A stretch of 64,000 nt of DNA, taken from Pseudochryseolinea flava (lineage in GTDB: Bacteria > Bacteroidota > Bacteroidia > Cytophagales > Cyclobacteriaceae). Position 1 is the first letter of the stretch. Each line of letters starts with the position of its first letter. Location of the stretch: assembly GCF_003286915.1 (NCBI RefSeq), contig NZ_QMFY01000006.1, positions 1 through 64,000 of the forward strand, read 5' to 3'. Shown piece by piece: positions 53,711-62,385 of the stretch. The position numbers and the translations under genes are program-made. The notes beneath the pieces were generated by a model, which was given only the letters and a program-made list of their open reading frames with translations, was not told the DNA's origin and did not search any database.

Positions 53711-55543
53711 TTATTTATTGAAGATTACAAGTTTCTTTGGCTGATCGTGTTGCGCTTCCCGCAGTCGAACCATGTACGTTCCATTCGGGAGCGACTGTAA
53801 GTTTACTGGGATTCGCTCAACTTTTCCCGTGGTGTAGAATCCAAGATCTTGTGTTGCAACGGGGCGTCCCATAAAATCAATAATGTCGAATGTGACATGC
53901 GTGGGGCGTTTGAGTGAAAGATCCACGTACACTAGACCTGTCGTTGGATTTGGATATAACGCAGAAAGATCATCTTCCAAATTGCCTTCATTGGAAAGCG
54001 GAAATGAGAATGAGAAATCCATGTGAACAACGCCGTTGGCCGTATTAGGATCACCCGGGTATAGACCTTCTCCACTCACGCGGATATAATATTCTTGGTT
54101 GGCGCGTACGTCGAAGTCGGTGATTTTAGATTGGAAGATGAAGGCATTTCCATCGATGTCTTTGTTACAAGCAAGTTGATAGTAATTATCGTCCTGGATG
54201 AGAAGGAGTGTGTTGAAATCTGACGCTGAAAGGTCGACGGTTATTCTGCCATCGCCAGGTGCTTTGAAGCGCCACCATACAGAGTTAGATCCATCCATTG
54301 CTGTCCCGTTAACAGGGGTAGCACAGTAGGCTAGTTTTTCCAATTCGGATTCGAACGTGGCTTTGTATGTATAGGAGCCATAACGATTTTTGTCTAGGGT
54401 GATATCTTCCGCGTTAGCATAAAAATCATTAGGCGGTGTGTGCGGGACGACTGCGTGTGCCCCGTCCGTTGACGGCACTGTTGTAGCGTGTTCTACACCA
54501 TTTACCACTACGCTTTCAAAGGTTGCGTCGGCTTCTGGATATGGATAACGAAGATCATGTTCATCGGCTTCCAAGGTGTACATCAACCAAAAGAATGTGT
54601 CGCCCCGTGATAAAGGTTTGTCACCCTCAACAATAAACTCATCGCCGGGATTTTCAACCGTACCATACACATCTGCCCACACAATACCATTTTCGTCATC
54701 GGTGGCGATGAATGATTGATCGTAGGTGATGTAGACTGTTGCTTCTTTGATTTTCACAAGTGGAGAAGTGTTGGCGGTAGTAAAGCGCATGGAAGTGATG
54801 TTAGCCTCACCGTTGTCGCCGGCAGCGCGCACGATAAATCCTACAATGACCGACGTTTTTGATTGAACGATTCTGATAACGCTTTTATATGATCCATGAA
54901 TTTCGGCGCCCGCATAGTCCAAGGGTTGCAGCGCTCTTACGGCTACATTGTCGAGATACCAGTTTTCAACCGGAGGCATCTCACCTGCTTCGTCGGAGAC
55001 GGGATTTTTGTGTACGAACGCGATGTAGATGGGCTTTCCAACGTATGCCGATAAGTCGAGCGTAATTCTTTCTTCGTACAGGTAGCCAGGGAATTCGGTT
55101 TCCGTATAGGAGGCGAGTACGTTCGTAAAATCACTCCGACTTGCTGATTTTGTTGAGATCAAAATTTCGAAAGTTGATCCCCAATCATCCCAAACAAATT
55201 CTTGCCCTGAGTCAAAAATCAAATAGTCGCCATTGACGGGAGTGATCTGTGGTGTTACCAACCAATCTTCATCTACTTGTCCAGGAAAGGCGTATTCAGC
55301 GCCACTACTCATCACTTTCGGTCCAAAGAATCCGTACGTACTACGCACCCAATTATTGCCATGGGTTCCGCCAAGCGAATACCATTTCCAATTTTCGGGA
55401 ACCTCACCTGTGGGTGTGTCATCGAATGTTTCGGAAAACGTGAATGTTTGAGCGGAGGTCGAGGAGGAGATCAACAAAATGCTGATCGTAAACAAGAGAA
55501 TTGAACCGCGAAGAAAATTCTTTTTGTAGAAATGGTGCATCAT
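53711..55543 (-). CDS. T9SS-exported choice-of-anchor J protein
   Basis: A 610-residue exported protein. Signal peptide (about 1-31, ending TSAQ), a choice-of-anchor J/cleaved-adhesin domain (35-205: FSETFDDTPTGEVPENWKWYSLGG, DEDWLVTPQI, VENWYLDNVAVR), a middle region of beta-sandwich type, and a C-terminal type IX secretion sorting domain (from about 525: LYPNPTTGLVYVDLSL ... NGTYMVRLREAQHDQPKKLVIFNK). It should be exposed at the cell surface. It lies between the sigma factor (80 nt) and FecR (10 nt), an unusual place since sigma and FecR genes are usually adjacent. It may be an adhesin or a ligand-binding component of the locus. Confidence 0.85.
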   Translation of the reverse strand: MMHHFYKKNFLRGSILLFTISILLISSSTSAQTFTFSETFDDTPTGEVPENWKWYSLGGTHGNNWVRSTYGFFGPKVMSSGAEYAFPGQVDEDWLVTPQITPVNGDYLIFDSGQEFVWDDWGSTFEILISTKSASRSDFTNVLASYTETEFPGYLYEERITLDLSAYVGKPIYIAFVHKNPVSDEAGEMPPVENWYLDNVAVRALQPLDYAGAEIHGSYKSVIRIVQSKTSVIVGFIVRAAGDNGEANITSMRFTTANTSPLVKIKEATVYITYDQSFIATDDENGIVWADVYGTVENPGDEFIVEGDKPLSRGDTFFWLMYTLEADEHDLRYPYPEADATFESVVVNGVEHATTVPSTDGAHAVVPHTPPNDFYANAEDITLDKNRYGSYTYKATFESELEKLAYCATPVNGTAMDGSNSVWWRFKAPGDGRITVDLSASDFNTLLLIQDDNYYQLACNKDIDGNAFIFQSKITDFDVRANQEYYIRVSGEGLYPGDPNTANGVVHMDFSFSFPLSNEGNLEDDLSALYPNPTTGLVYVDLSLKRPTHVTFDIIDFMGRPVATQDLGFYTTGKVERIPVNLQSLPNGTYMVRLREAQHDQPKKLVIFNK

Positions 55544-55623
55544 GCTTCCGTTCTGGTTTTAGAATTAAAATTTTACCAGAGACAGGAAAATGAATTGTTA
55601 CCCTTAAAGATTTTTTAACTTTT

Positions 55624-56181
55624 TTATAAAAAAAAGATAATCAATGCGATTATCCATTCCAGTAAACGTTTGAGCGCGATTGAAATCTGGCCTTCGACGG
55701 TTTTGATAGAGATGTTGAGCTGGTCGGCGATAGCCTGATTCGATAGTCGTTGCATTCTGCTGAGCAGAAATATCTCTCGGCATTTTTCGGGAAGATTATC
55801 GATGGCGCGCATGAGCATTTCTTCTTGTTCAGCCACTACGATGTGGTCAAGGGCATTGTCGGTGGTGCTTAGGGGAACGTGATAACCTTTCAATCTTTTT
55901 TGTGCGACTTTACTGGATTCTAAATAATTGAGACAGGCATTGCGAATGCTTTGGTAGAGATACATGCGGAGCGAGAACCGAACTTGAAGATCGGCGCGGC
56001 GAGCCCAGAGGCGAACGTAGAAATCTTGCACAATTTCTTTTGCCTCCGATACATCACCAACGTATTTCATGGCGAAGATAGTGAGCGGTCTATAGTATTG
56101 GTCGAAGATGAATTTAAATGCATCGTCATTACCAACACGAAGTTGCGCTACAATATCTTCTTCAGATGAATATTCTTTCAC
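55624..56181 (-). CDS. ECF sigma-70 factor
   Basis: A 185-residue extracytoplasmic-function sigma factor. Region 2 (about 20-90: FKFIFDQYYRPLTIFAMKYVGDVSEAKEIVQDFYVRLWARR) binds -10 DNA and core polymerase; region 4 (120-175: LPEKCREIFLLSRMQRLSNQAIADQLNISIKTVEGQISIALKRLLEWI) reads -35 DNA. The start is a GTG at 56181, since a stop lies two codons upstream in frame. It is the first gene of the sigma/T9SS protein/FecR/SusCD locus and responds to the SusC STN-FecR relay. Confidence 0.93.
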   Translation of the reverse strand: MKEYSSEEDIVAQLRVGNDDAFKFIFDQYYRPLTIFAMKYVGDVSEAKEIVQDFYVRLWARRADLQVRFSLRMYLYQSIRNACLNYLESSKVAQKRLKGYHVPLSTTDNALDHIVVAEQEEMLMRAIDNLPEKCREIFLLSRMQRLSNQAIADQLNISIKTVEGQISIALKRLLEWIIALIIFFL

Positions 56182-56594
56182 CGTTCAGCTACTTGTCAAT
56201 TGAAAGGGGAGGGCTTTGAAAAGCTTAAATTATTAAATAATTGGAATTCTCACCTGCTCCGGTAAAATTCTCGAGAAAATCATCTGTGATCAGGTACGTC
56301 ATCCATGTCAACGGTATTGATGGCGTCGCACGCGGTGAACGCTTTTATAGTTGCAGTATCGTGGCGGTAGGTCGTCTGTGAATTCGGTCGTAAAAGCAGT
56401 AAAGGATCGCAAAAAAGCGTAAATCCTACACGAGTTAATTTTCAAAAATGTTATTTGTTGGTGGTGTTCGTGTTGATTTTTGTAAATTCAAAATGAATCT
56501 CAAAAGGCGCTCATTCAAGCAGGAACAAGATTGTAATATGCTTTTGACAACGATGCATAAAACGATTCGATAAAGTACAACTTCGACAAAGCGG
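56182..56594. other. 413-bp divergent intergenic region, no gene seen
   Basis: Between the sigma factor (minus) and the multi-PAS kinase (plus). It is AT-rich in its last third. I found no TAnnTTTG box, palindrome or short frame that I would defend. Confidence 0.6.
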
Positions 56595-59450
56595 ATGATT
56601 AACGAGAAAACAATACATAGCCATGATTTTCAGCAACGGGCTTCGTCACCCGACAAGGCGTTGTTGCGCATGCAGCTTGAGTTGTCAGAAAAAATCGGCT
56701 ATGAGTTCTTTAACCTCACGGTAGAGCGCATCGCGAAACTTGTCAATGCGGACTACACCCTCATTGGCAATGTCAATAAGACGCGAACAGAAGTATCGAC
56801 CATTGCGGCATACGATCGAAATGGATTGATGGAACCGTTTGCGTATCCGCTAGAGGGAACACCTTGCGCAACCTTGAGCTCGGTAAAGTCTTGTGTTTAT
56901 CAAGAAGGTGTTGCGGCGCAATTTCCAGACGATAATTTGTTGGTGGAGATGCGCATTGAGGGATACGTTGGAATCGCGCTGGTAAATGCTGCGAATGTTC
57001 CCATCGGTGTTGTGGTGGGTCTCTTCAAGTCTCCTGTGCAAGATCCTGATTTTGTAAGTCTTGCTTTTGAAGTTTTGTCGACTAGGATTAAAGCTGAGCT
57101 TGAGCGGTTGTTCATGGAGCAGCGCATGAAAGAACAGCAGGAGCGCTTGGAGTTTGCCTTGAGAGCCGGCGACCTTGGTGTATACGATTGGAATATTTAC
57201 AACGGAGATTTAATTTTTAACGCGCGGCTATTCGAGATTATCGGATTTACGCCAGCAGAGTTTCAGCCCACTTATCTCAAATGGGTTTCATTAGTTCATC
57301 CTGATGATTATGATAAGCTTGCGATACAGCTCGCCCGGAAGATAGAAGACGAAAAGGAATATTTTGGTCCTACACGATATCGCATTCAAACGAAATCAGG
57401 TAATTATAAGTGGGTAGAAATTCAGAGCTATTCATTTTATTCCGACGCGGCTAAATTATACCGGCGCAATGTTGGAATTATAAAAGATGTTGATGAAGAA
57501 GTTAAACGCGAGGAAGAACTTAATCTTTCATATGATCTTCAGGAAAGATTATATCAGCGTATAAAGCAGCGTGAGGAATGGTATGCGTTTGCTTTGAAGG
57601 TAGGATCACTCGGTGTCTACGACTGGTACGTTGAGCAAGATCATTGTATTTTTAGCGCACGCCTTTGTGAGATGATCGGAATGCCCGGTGAGCAGATCAC
57701 AATATCAAGTGAGAAGTGGCTGTCTTTAATTCACCCGAGCGATCGATGGCAATTCGATTGGAGAAGTTTTAAAGAACGTATCGCCAATAACAAGGCCATG
57801 GACTATACCTACCGGATGATGACAAAAGAAGGTCAATATCGTTGGATCGAGTCATCGAATATGGCTGTTGAGTTTAACGATAAAGGTCATATCACCCGGA
57901 TCATCGGTATTATCAAGGACATTCAGGATGCGAAAGATGCCGAAGCGAGATTGGTGGAGTCATTGCAGAAGCAAACAGAACTCAATGAGACGTTAACGGT
58001 TACACAAGATAAGCTCATCACCCAGATGCGTGCGTTGCAAAGCCTTAACAAAGATTTACGGGAGAGCAAATTGCGCTGGGCGTACGCGTTGGAGGGTAAT
58101 GGGGATGGTGTATGTGAGTTTAACATCGCCACAGGGGAGTGGTATTTCTCAGAGCGTGCGCGCGAAATTTTAGGCTTCAATAAAGAAGAATCATTTGCCT
58201 TCACAGATGCGCTTCATGATGAGTCGTTATCTGAATTTCAAAGCCTGTTGACAATAGCCTTGCATGCGCCATTTGAACCGCTACGGGTCGAACTTCAATT
58301 GCGTGATAATAGAAACAATCTGCGTTGGGTTTTACTTCGTGGAAAAGTCGTAGAAGTTGCCGATGACGATACGCCATTGCGAATGGTGGGTACGGTAACC
58401 GATCTTTCGCAGGATAAATTATTTAAGAAAGAGCTTACCATTTACGAGGAGATGATTAAACAGAATCACTCAATGATTTTGTTTACATCGGTAGATGGAA
58501 CGATAGAGTTTGTGAATAAAACCGCGCTCGATTCCTTGGAGTACAAACAGCATGAAATTATCGGTAAAGATATTCGAACGGTGTTGCCTAAGCTTGGATT
58601 GAAGGGTGTGTTGGAAGATAAATTCCACAGTAAGCTTTCGGTGATGTCGAAATCAGGAAGAGAGTTTGTGACACAAGCAGCGACCTCGTTGATATGGCAC
58701 GAGGGTGACCCGATAGGCTTTGTATTTAACATCATCGACATGACCGAGAAAGCGCGGTTGGAGAATGAGATTAACTTGTTGACGCTTTCAAAGCTCGAGG
58801 CGCAGTTGGAGGCACAGCGTCGCCAAACAGAGATTAGTATTCAGGTGCAAGAGAATGAGAAAGAAAGCATAGCCCGGGAGTTGCATGACGGCGTGGGGCA
58901 ATTGTTAAGTCTTGCAAAACTTCAGCTTGAAGAAATTTCTGCCGGCCTTTCCCCGGAGCTGCAGCAGCAAGGAAAAAATGTACGCGAGCTCGTCCAGCAT
59001 ATCACAACGGACATCAAGAGCCTTACGCGTGATTTAATGCCGCTAAGCGTTCGTAACCTTGGGTTGGAAGCTGCTTTATCTGGATTGTTAGAACGATACC
59101 ATTCGTTGAAAGACAAAGAAATCACGTGCAAGATTCATCTCGATGGTTATGAACCCGATCAACGTAATGCGATTCATATTTACCGTATAGCACAGGAAGC
59201 GATCAATAACGCGATCAAATATTCAGGTGCAACAAGTATCTCATTGATGTGTATGAAGTTAAAGGGAAGCATCAACTTGATCGTGGAAGACAATGGAAAA
59301 GGATTTGATCTTTCTGTGCAGATGAAAAAACAGAATAGTTTTGGTTTGAAAACGATGCATGAGCGAGCGCGCCTACTGAAGGGTAAACTGCTTATCAATG
59401 CTGCAGAAAATAGTGGAACAACAATCAGCTTAACGATTCCCCTCTCTTAA
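56595..59450 (+). CDS. GAF and multi-PAS sensor histidine kinase
   Basis: A soluble 951-residue kinase without membrane helices. GAF domain about 20-165; PAS domains about 175-305 (VYDWNIYNGDLIFNARLFEIIGFTPAEF), 335-455 (YDWYVEQDHCIFSARLCEMIGMPGE), 490-620 (VCEFNIATGEWYFSERAREILGFNKEESF), and 628-735 (ILFTSVDGTIEFVNKTALDSLEY). HisKA_3 with H764 (ESIARELHDGVGQLLSLAKLQLEEI), then HATPase (HIYRIAQEAINNAIKYSGA, VEDNGKGFDL, SFGLKTMHERARLLKG). It pairs with the NarL-type regulator, which begins 1 nt after its stop. Confidence 0.92.
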   Translation: MINEKTIHSHDFQQRASSPDKALLRMQLELSEKIGYEFFNLTVERIAKLVNADYTLIGNVNKTRTEVSTIAAYDRNGLMEPFAYPLEGTPCATLSSVKSCVYQEGVAAQFPDDNLLVEMRIEGYVGIALVNAANVPIGVVVGLFKSPVQDPDFVSLAFEVLSTRIKAELERLFMEQRMKEQQERLEFALRAGDLGVYDWNIYNGDLIFNARLFEIIGFTPAEFQPTYLKWVSLVHPDDYDKLAIQLARKIEDEKEYFGPTRYRIQTKSGNYKWVEIQSYSFYSDAAKLYRRNVGIIKDVDEEVKREEELNLSYDLQERLYQRIKQREEWYAFALKVGSLGVYDWYVEQDHCIFSARLCEMIGMPGEQITISSEKWLSLIHPSDRWQFDWRSFKERIANNKAMDYTYRMMTKEGQYRWIESSNMAVEFNDKGHITRIIGIIKDIQDAKDAEARLVESLQKQTELNETLTVTQDKLITQMRALQSLNKDLRESKLRWAYALEGNGDGVCEFNIATGEWYFSERAREILGFNKEESFAFTDALHDESLSEFQSLLTIALHAPFEPLRVELQLRDNRNNLRWVLLRGKVVEVADDDTPLRMVGTVTDLSQDKLFKKELTIYEEMIKQNHSMILFTSVDGTIEFVNKTALDSLEYKQHEIIGKDIRTVLPKLGLKGVLEDKFHSKLSVMSKSGREFVTQAATSLIWHEGDPIGFVFNIIDMTEKARLENEINLLTLSKLEAQLEAQRRQTEISIQVQENEKESIARELHDGVGQLLSLAKLQLEEISAGLSPELQQQGKNVRELVQHITTDIKSLTRDLMPLSVRNLGLEAALSGLLERYHSLKDKEITCKIHLDGYEPDQRNAIHIYRIAQEAINNAIKYSGATSISLMCMKLKGSINLIVEDNGKGFDLSVQMKKQNSFGLKTMHERARLLKGKLLINAAENSGTTISLTIPLS

Positions 59451-59451
59451 T

Positions 59452-60084
59452 ATGATAAAGATTTTAGTAGCCGATGATCATAGCCTACTACGCGAAGGTG
59501 TGGTAAACATGCTGCAATTGTCAGGAAAATGTACCGTGTTAGCCGAAGCAGGCACGGTTGCTGAGACCAAAACGATGCTCGATAAACACACCGATGCCGA
59601 GATCCTGTTGTGTGATATTAATTTTCCAGACGGCGATGGTTTTGAGGTTCTGGAATATTGCAAGACGTATAATAAATCTATCAAAGTTGTGCTGTTGACG
59701 ATGCATGATAAATCGTCATATGCGACGAAGGCTATTGACGCAGGTGCGAAAGGATATTTGACGAAAGACACGCCGAAAGAGGAGTTGATTGCTGGTATTG
59801 TGTCAGTATCACAGGGAAAGAAGTATATCGGGCAAAATATCATGTCGAATATTGTCGAGAACATGAACAAGCCTAAAGTGGGTCACGATTTTTTTAAGCA
59901 AGTGCTTTCAAAGCGTGAGCTTGAGGTTCTTGAATTGATCGTAGAAGGTCATGATACCGATGAGATTGCGGCTAAATTATTTATCAGTGAGAAAACAGCG
60001 GCTAATTATCGCGTGAGCATTCTTCAAAAGTGCGATGTAAAAAATGTTGTGCAATTAATTAAGCTTTACCTGCAGCACGCCTAG
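59452..60084 (+). CDS. NarL/FixJ-type response regulator
   Basis: Two-domain DNA-binding regulator of 210 residues. Receiver about 1-120 with D8/D9, phospho-acceptor D55 (LLCDINFPDGDGFE), and Lys in YLTKDTP. LuxR-type HTH about 145-205 (SKRELEVLELIVEGHDTDEIAAKLFISEKTAANYRVSILQKCDVKN). It is the output of the adjacent HisKA_3 kinase. Target genes unknown; the downstream chemosensory cluster starts 172 nt further on. Confidence 0.93.
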   Translation: MIKILVADDHSLLREGVVNMLQLSGKCTVLAEAGTVAETKTMLDKHTDAEILLCDINFPDGDGFEVLEYCKTYNKSIKVVLLTMHDKSSYATKAIDAGAKGYLTKDTPKEELIAGIVSVSQGKKYIGQNIMSNIVENMNKPKVGHDFFKQVLSKRELEVLELIVEGHDTDEIAAKLFISEKTAANYRVSILQKCDVKNVVQLIKLYLQHA

Positions 60085-60256
60085 TATTTTTGGTTGAAAA
60101 TCTAATTTAAAGCCCGCAGGCTAAGGGTATGTCGGTGGGATTGGGAAATTTCCCAGTCCACTTTATGACATCATCCCTTCAATTTCTGAATCCTCCTAGA
60201 TTTCTCGTCTTTATTTCGATGCTACTTTGTAACCAAAAGGAAGTAGTGTGTTTGAT

Positions 60257-60961
60257 ATGACTTCACCAGTGTCGGTGTCGAATATGAAGATAGCCATTAA
60301 CGAGATAGACGAAAGTATTGACCTGATGACCAGCGTTCTCCAGCAGGAGATGCGTGGGTTGGAGCAGTCGTTCGATCTATATCTTCATCGCATTCGGCGC
60401 CATACGGGCAAAGTTGAAACGAAGTTTGAACAGAAGCTGCATAAGGCTTCGCGTGTTTTTGAAGATGCTAAAAAAGACAGTGCGCAACTTGCCGAACTCA
60501 TTGAGCCGCTTCAACATATCAAACAAGTGAATAAGATGGTTCGCTTTGCCATGAGCAGTAAGGAAGATCTTGTTAATAATGTGACCAGTTACATAGACTC
60601 GATTTCAAATGTATGCTTGGGGCAAATAAAATACATTAAGAGCCGCTACGAACGTATTCTTGATACCATTAAAGTTAAGATAACAAAACTTTGGCTGGAT
60701 CGGGAGTTAGCAGAGAAGTTGAAATTGATATTGAGCGTGAATCACATTCTCTATCAGAAGTTTGAGGAGGCTTTTCATCGGGCTGAAGTGCTGTATGCTG
60801 ATTTTACGATCGCCATTAAGTGCAACAAAAAAGATGAAGTCTTCCATCGGTGGATTGTGCTGCGCATGATATCGAATCGATTGAATTCGCGCGAAGAACA
60901 ACAAATTATTAACTCCCTCTTCCCGAAGTGGGATTCATCGTCATTAATCAATCATGAGTAA
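60257..60961 (+). CDS. Helical protein of the second chemosensory cluster, degenerate CheZ-like
   Basis: A 234-residue helical protein (ATG at 60257; a GTG three codons earlier is possible). No family recognised with certainty. It appears to be a paralogue of the next gene: both have a central helix, then an LW(L/A)DR motif (KITKLWLDRELAEKLKLIL here) and similar length. At the place of the next gene's D-x3-Q motif this protein has Q-x3-Q (LQHIKQVNKMV, residues 85-95), so any CheZ-like catalysis is probably lost. It overlaps the next gene by 8 nt. It may act as a partner or regulator. Confidence 0.55.
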   Translation: MTSPVSVSNMKIAINEIDESIDLMTSVLQQEMRGLEQSFDLYLHRIRRHTGKVETKFEQKLHKASRVFEDAKKDSAQLAELIEPLQHIKQVNKMVRFAMSSKEDLVNNVTSYIDSISNVCLGQIKYIKSRYERILDTIKVKITKLWLDRELAEKLKLILSVNHILYQKFEEAFHRAEVLYADFTIAIKCNKKDEVFHRWIVLRMISNRLNSREEQQIINSLFPKWDSSSLINHE

Positions 60962-61709
60962 GGTCGTTAAATTCCATATCAGCGCTTATATAGCCAATCA
61001 GTACTCAAGTTTGTTTAAGAGTCTGAATCAAAAGATTGATGCATTGTATGATCACTTGAATAATGATTTTCTAGTGACTACCAACAAGGTAAAGAAGTAC
61101 AATACGATCGCACGCGAAAAAATGGCTTCGGGCAAATTAAATACAGATTTACGGGAGAAGGTTCGTATAGCTGTGAAAAGCTTCGACTCGATCATTATAG
61201 AGTTGCAGTACCATGATATTATCCGTCAAAAGCTAGAGCATATCTATGCCGTTGAATCTACATTGAGCAAAGAGTTTTCTCAGATATATAAGAGCAACGA
61301 TACAACAGGGAATGCACATTTTACTTTGGTGTTGTATGATGTAATCAAGCTTTCCTACAATCAGATGTTGCAGGTGAAAGAAGATTATCTGATGGCTTCT
61401 AACAAGATCCAGCGGATACTTCGGCAGCTTTGGGCCGACCGTGATATATCGAAAACACTTCAGCTGTTTTTGTTTAATACGGCAGAGAATCTTCGCAATG
61501 TGTTAGAAGCGATGGATCTGATTATCAAGATGCACGATCGTCTGCGCGAAGAGCGAAGAGCTTTTGAGGTTGAGATCTCGGAGGAATTGAGAATGTCGAT
61601 CCTCAACGAGGTGAAACAAACGTATACGATGGATTCTGAGCGTGAGATCTTTAACAACACGTTCGGTATTCAGGAAGAGTTGGTGAGTGACGACGAAATA
61701 TTTTTTTAA
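60954..61709 (+). CDS. Helical protein with CheZ-like D-x3-Q motif
   Basis: A 251-residue protein, almost all helix. Residues 81-98 read IIELQYHDIIRQKLEHIY; D88 and Q92 have the same D-x3-Q spacing as the catalytic Asp and Gln of CheZ (D-L-T-G-Q). The LQxxDxxxQ..EH context is typical of phospho-CheY phosphatases and of related helical proteins in chemosensory clusters. A second helical half has LRQLWADRDISKTLQLFL. It is followed within 3 nt by a STAS-like gene and then by cheY. Likely role: dephosphorylation of the co-encoded CheY; this is inference from motif and context. Confidence 0.6.
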   Translation: MSKVVKFHISAYIANQYSSLFKSLNQKIDALYDHLNNDFLVTTNKVKKYNTIAREKMASGKLNTDLREKVRIAVKSFDSIIIELQYHDIIRQKLEHIYAVESTLSKEFSQIYKSNDTTGNAHFTLVLYDVIKLSYNQMLQVKEDYLMASNKIQRILRQLWADRDISKTLQLFLFNTAENLRNVLEAMDLIIKMHDRLREERRAFEVEISEELRMSILNEVKQTYTMDSEREIFNNTFGIQEELVSDDEIFF

Positions 61710-61712
61710 GAC

Positions 61713-61997
61713 ATGAAATCAGCGCAAATAATCATAGGGGAGAGAGGGGAGGTAACGCTCACCATAACGGAGAGGGTTACCAGCGCTGATTTTATTAATG
61801 ACCTTTATCAGGATTTATTGCAGCGGCAAGCACCGATAAAGTTCGAATTGAATAGTGTATTGGCACATGACTACATGCTTGTTCAAATGATGGGGCTACT
61901 GGCGAAGGAGAAAAAAACAATCTCCATCGTATGGCTAGATCACAAACCGGCATCGCCAATCGCGGAGGTAATTGAAGCTTTAATCCAAACCAAATGA
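61713..61997 (+). CDS. Small STAS-like protein of the chemosensory cluster
   Basis: A 94-residue soluble alpha/beta protein (MKSAQIIIGERGEVTLTITERVTSADFINDLYQDLL ... YMLVQMMGLLAKEKKTISIVWLDHKPASPIAEVIEALIQTK). Strand/helix alternation and length fit a STAS-domain protein, as in anti-sigma-factor antagonists and some chemosensory adaptor proteins. I see no decisive motif, and no Ser in the usual DLS phosphosite. It overlaps cheY by 4 nt, so it belongs functionally with it. Confidence 0.5.
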   Translation: MKSAQIIIGERGEVTLTITERVTSADFINDLYQDLLQRQAPIKFELNSVLAHDYMLVQMMGLLAKEKKTISIVWLDHKPASPIAEVIEALIQTK

Positions 61998-62359
61998 AGA
62001 AGACAATATTAGCAGTAGACGATTCGGAGAGTATTCTTGCGGTCGTTTCAACAACTCTGGAAGAGGAGTATCAGGTGATTACCGCATCTGACGGTGCTGA
62101 AGCGATTAGCAAACTCGCGAGCGGTATTCAGATAGATTTGATCATCACTGATTTGAACATGCCGAAGGCGGATGGAATTCAGGTGATCAAGCAAGCCCGA
62201 AGCCAGGAGAAATTATCGCTGGTTCCGATCCTCATGCTCACAACAGAATCGCAGATGGCGAAGAAGCAAGAGGCAAAAGAAGCGGGGGCAACAGGTTGGA
62301 TCGTAAAACCCTTTCAGCCAGAAAACTTGAAGGCTGTTGTTAAAAAGGTGTTACGTTAA
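61994..62359 (+). CDS. cheY: CheY-like response regulator of the second cluster
   Basis: A 121-residue receiver with D9/D10, phospho-acceptor D53 (IITDLNMPKADG), Thr in LTTESQ and Lys in IVKPFQ. It overlaps the STAS-like gene by 4 nt and precedes the CheA gene by 26 nt. It resembles the CheY of the first operon (41166-40789), sharing MKKTILxVDD and LTTESxxxxxxEAxxAGxxxWIxKP. Confidence 0.93.
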   Translation: MKKTILAVDDSESILAVVSTTLEEEYQVITASDGAEAISKLASGIQIDLIITDLNMPKADGIQVIKQARSQEKLSLVPILMLTTESQMAKKQEAKEAGATGWIVKPFQPENLKAVVKKVLR

Positions 62360-62385
62360 TTAAGAACAGATTTGAAGTAGTACTC

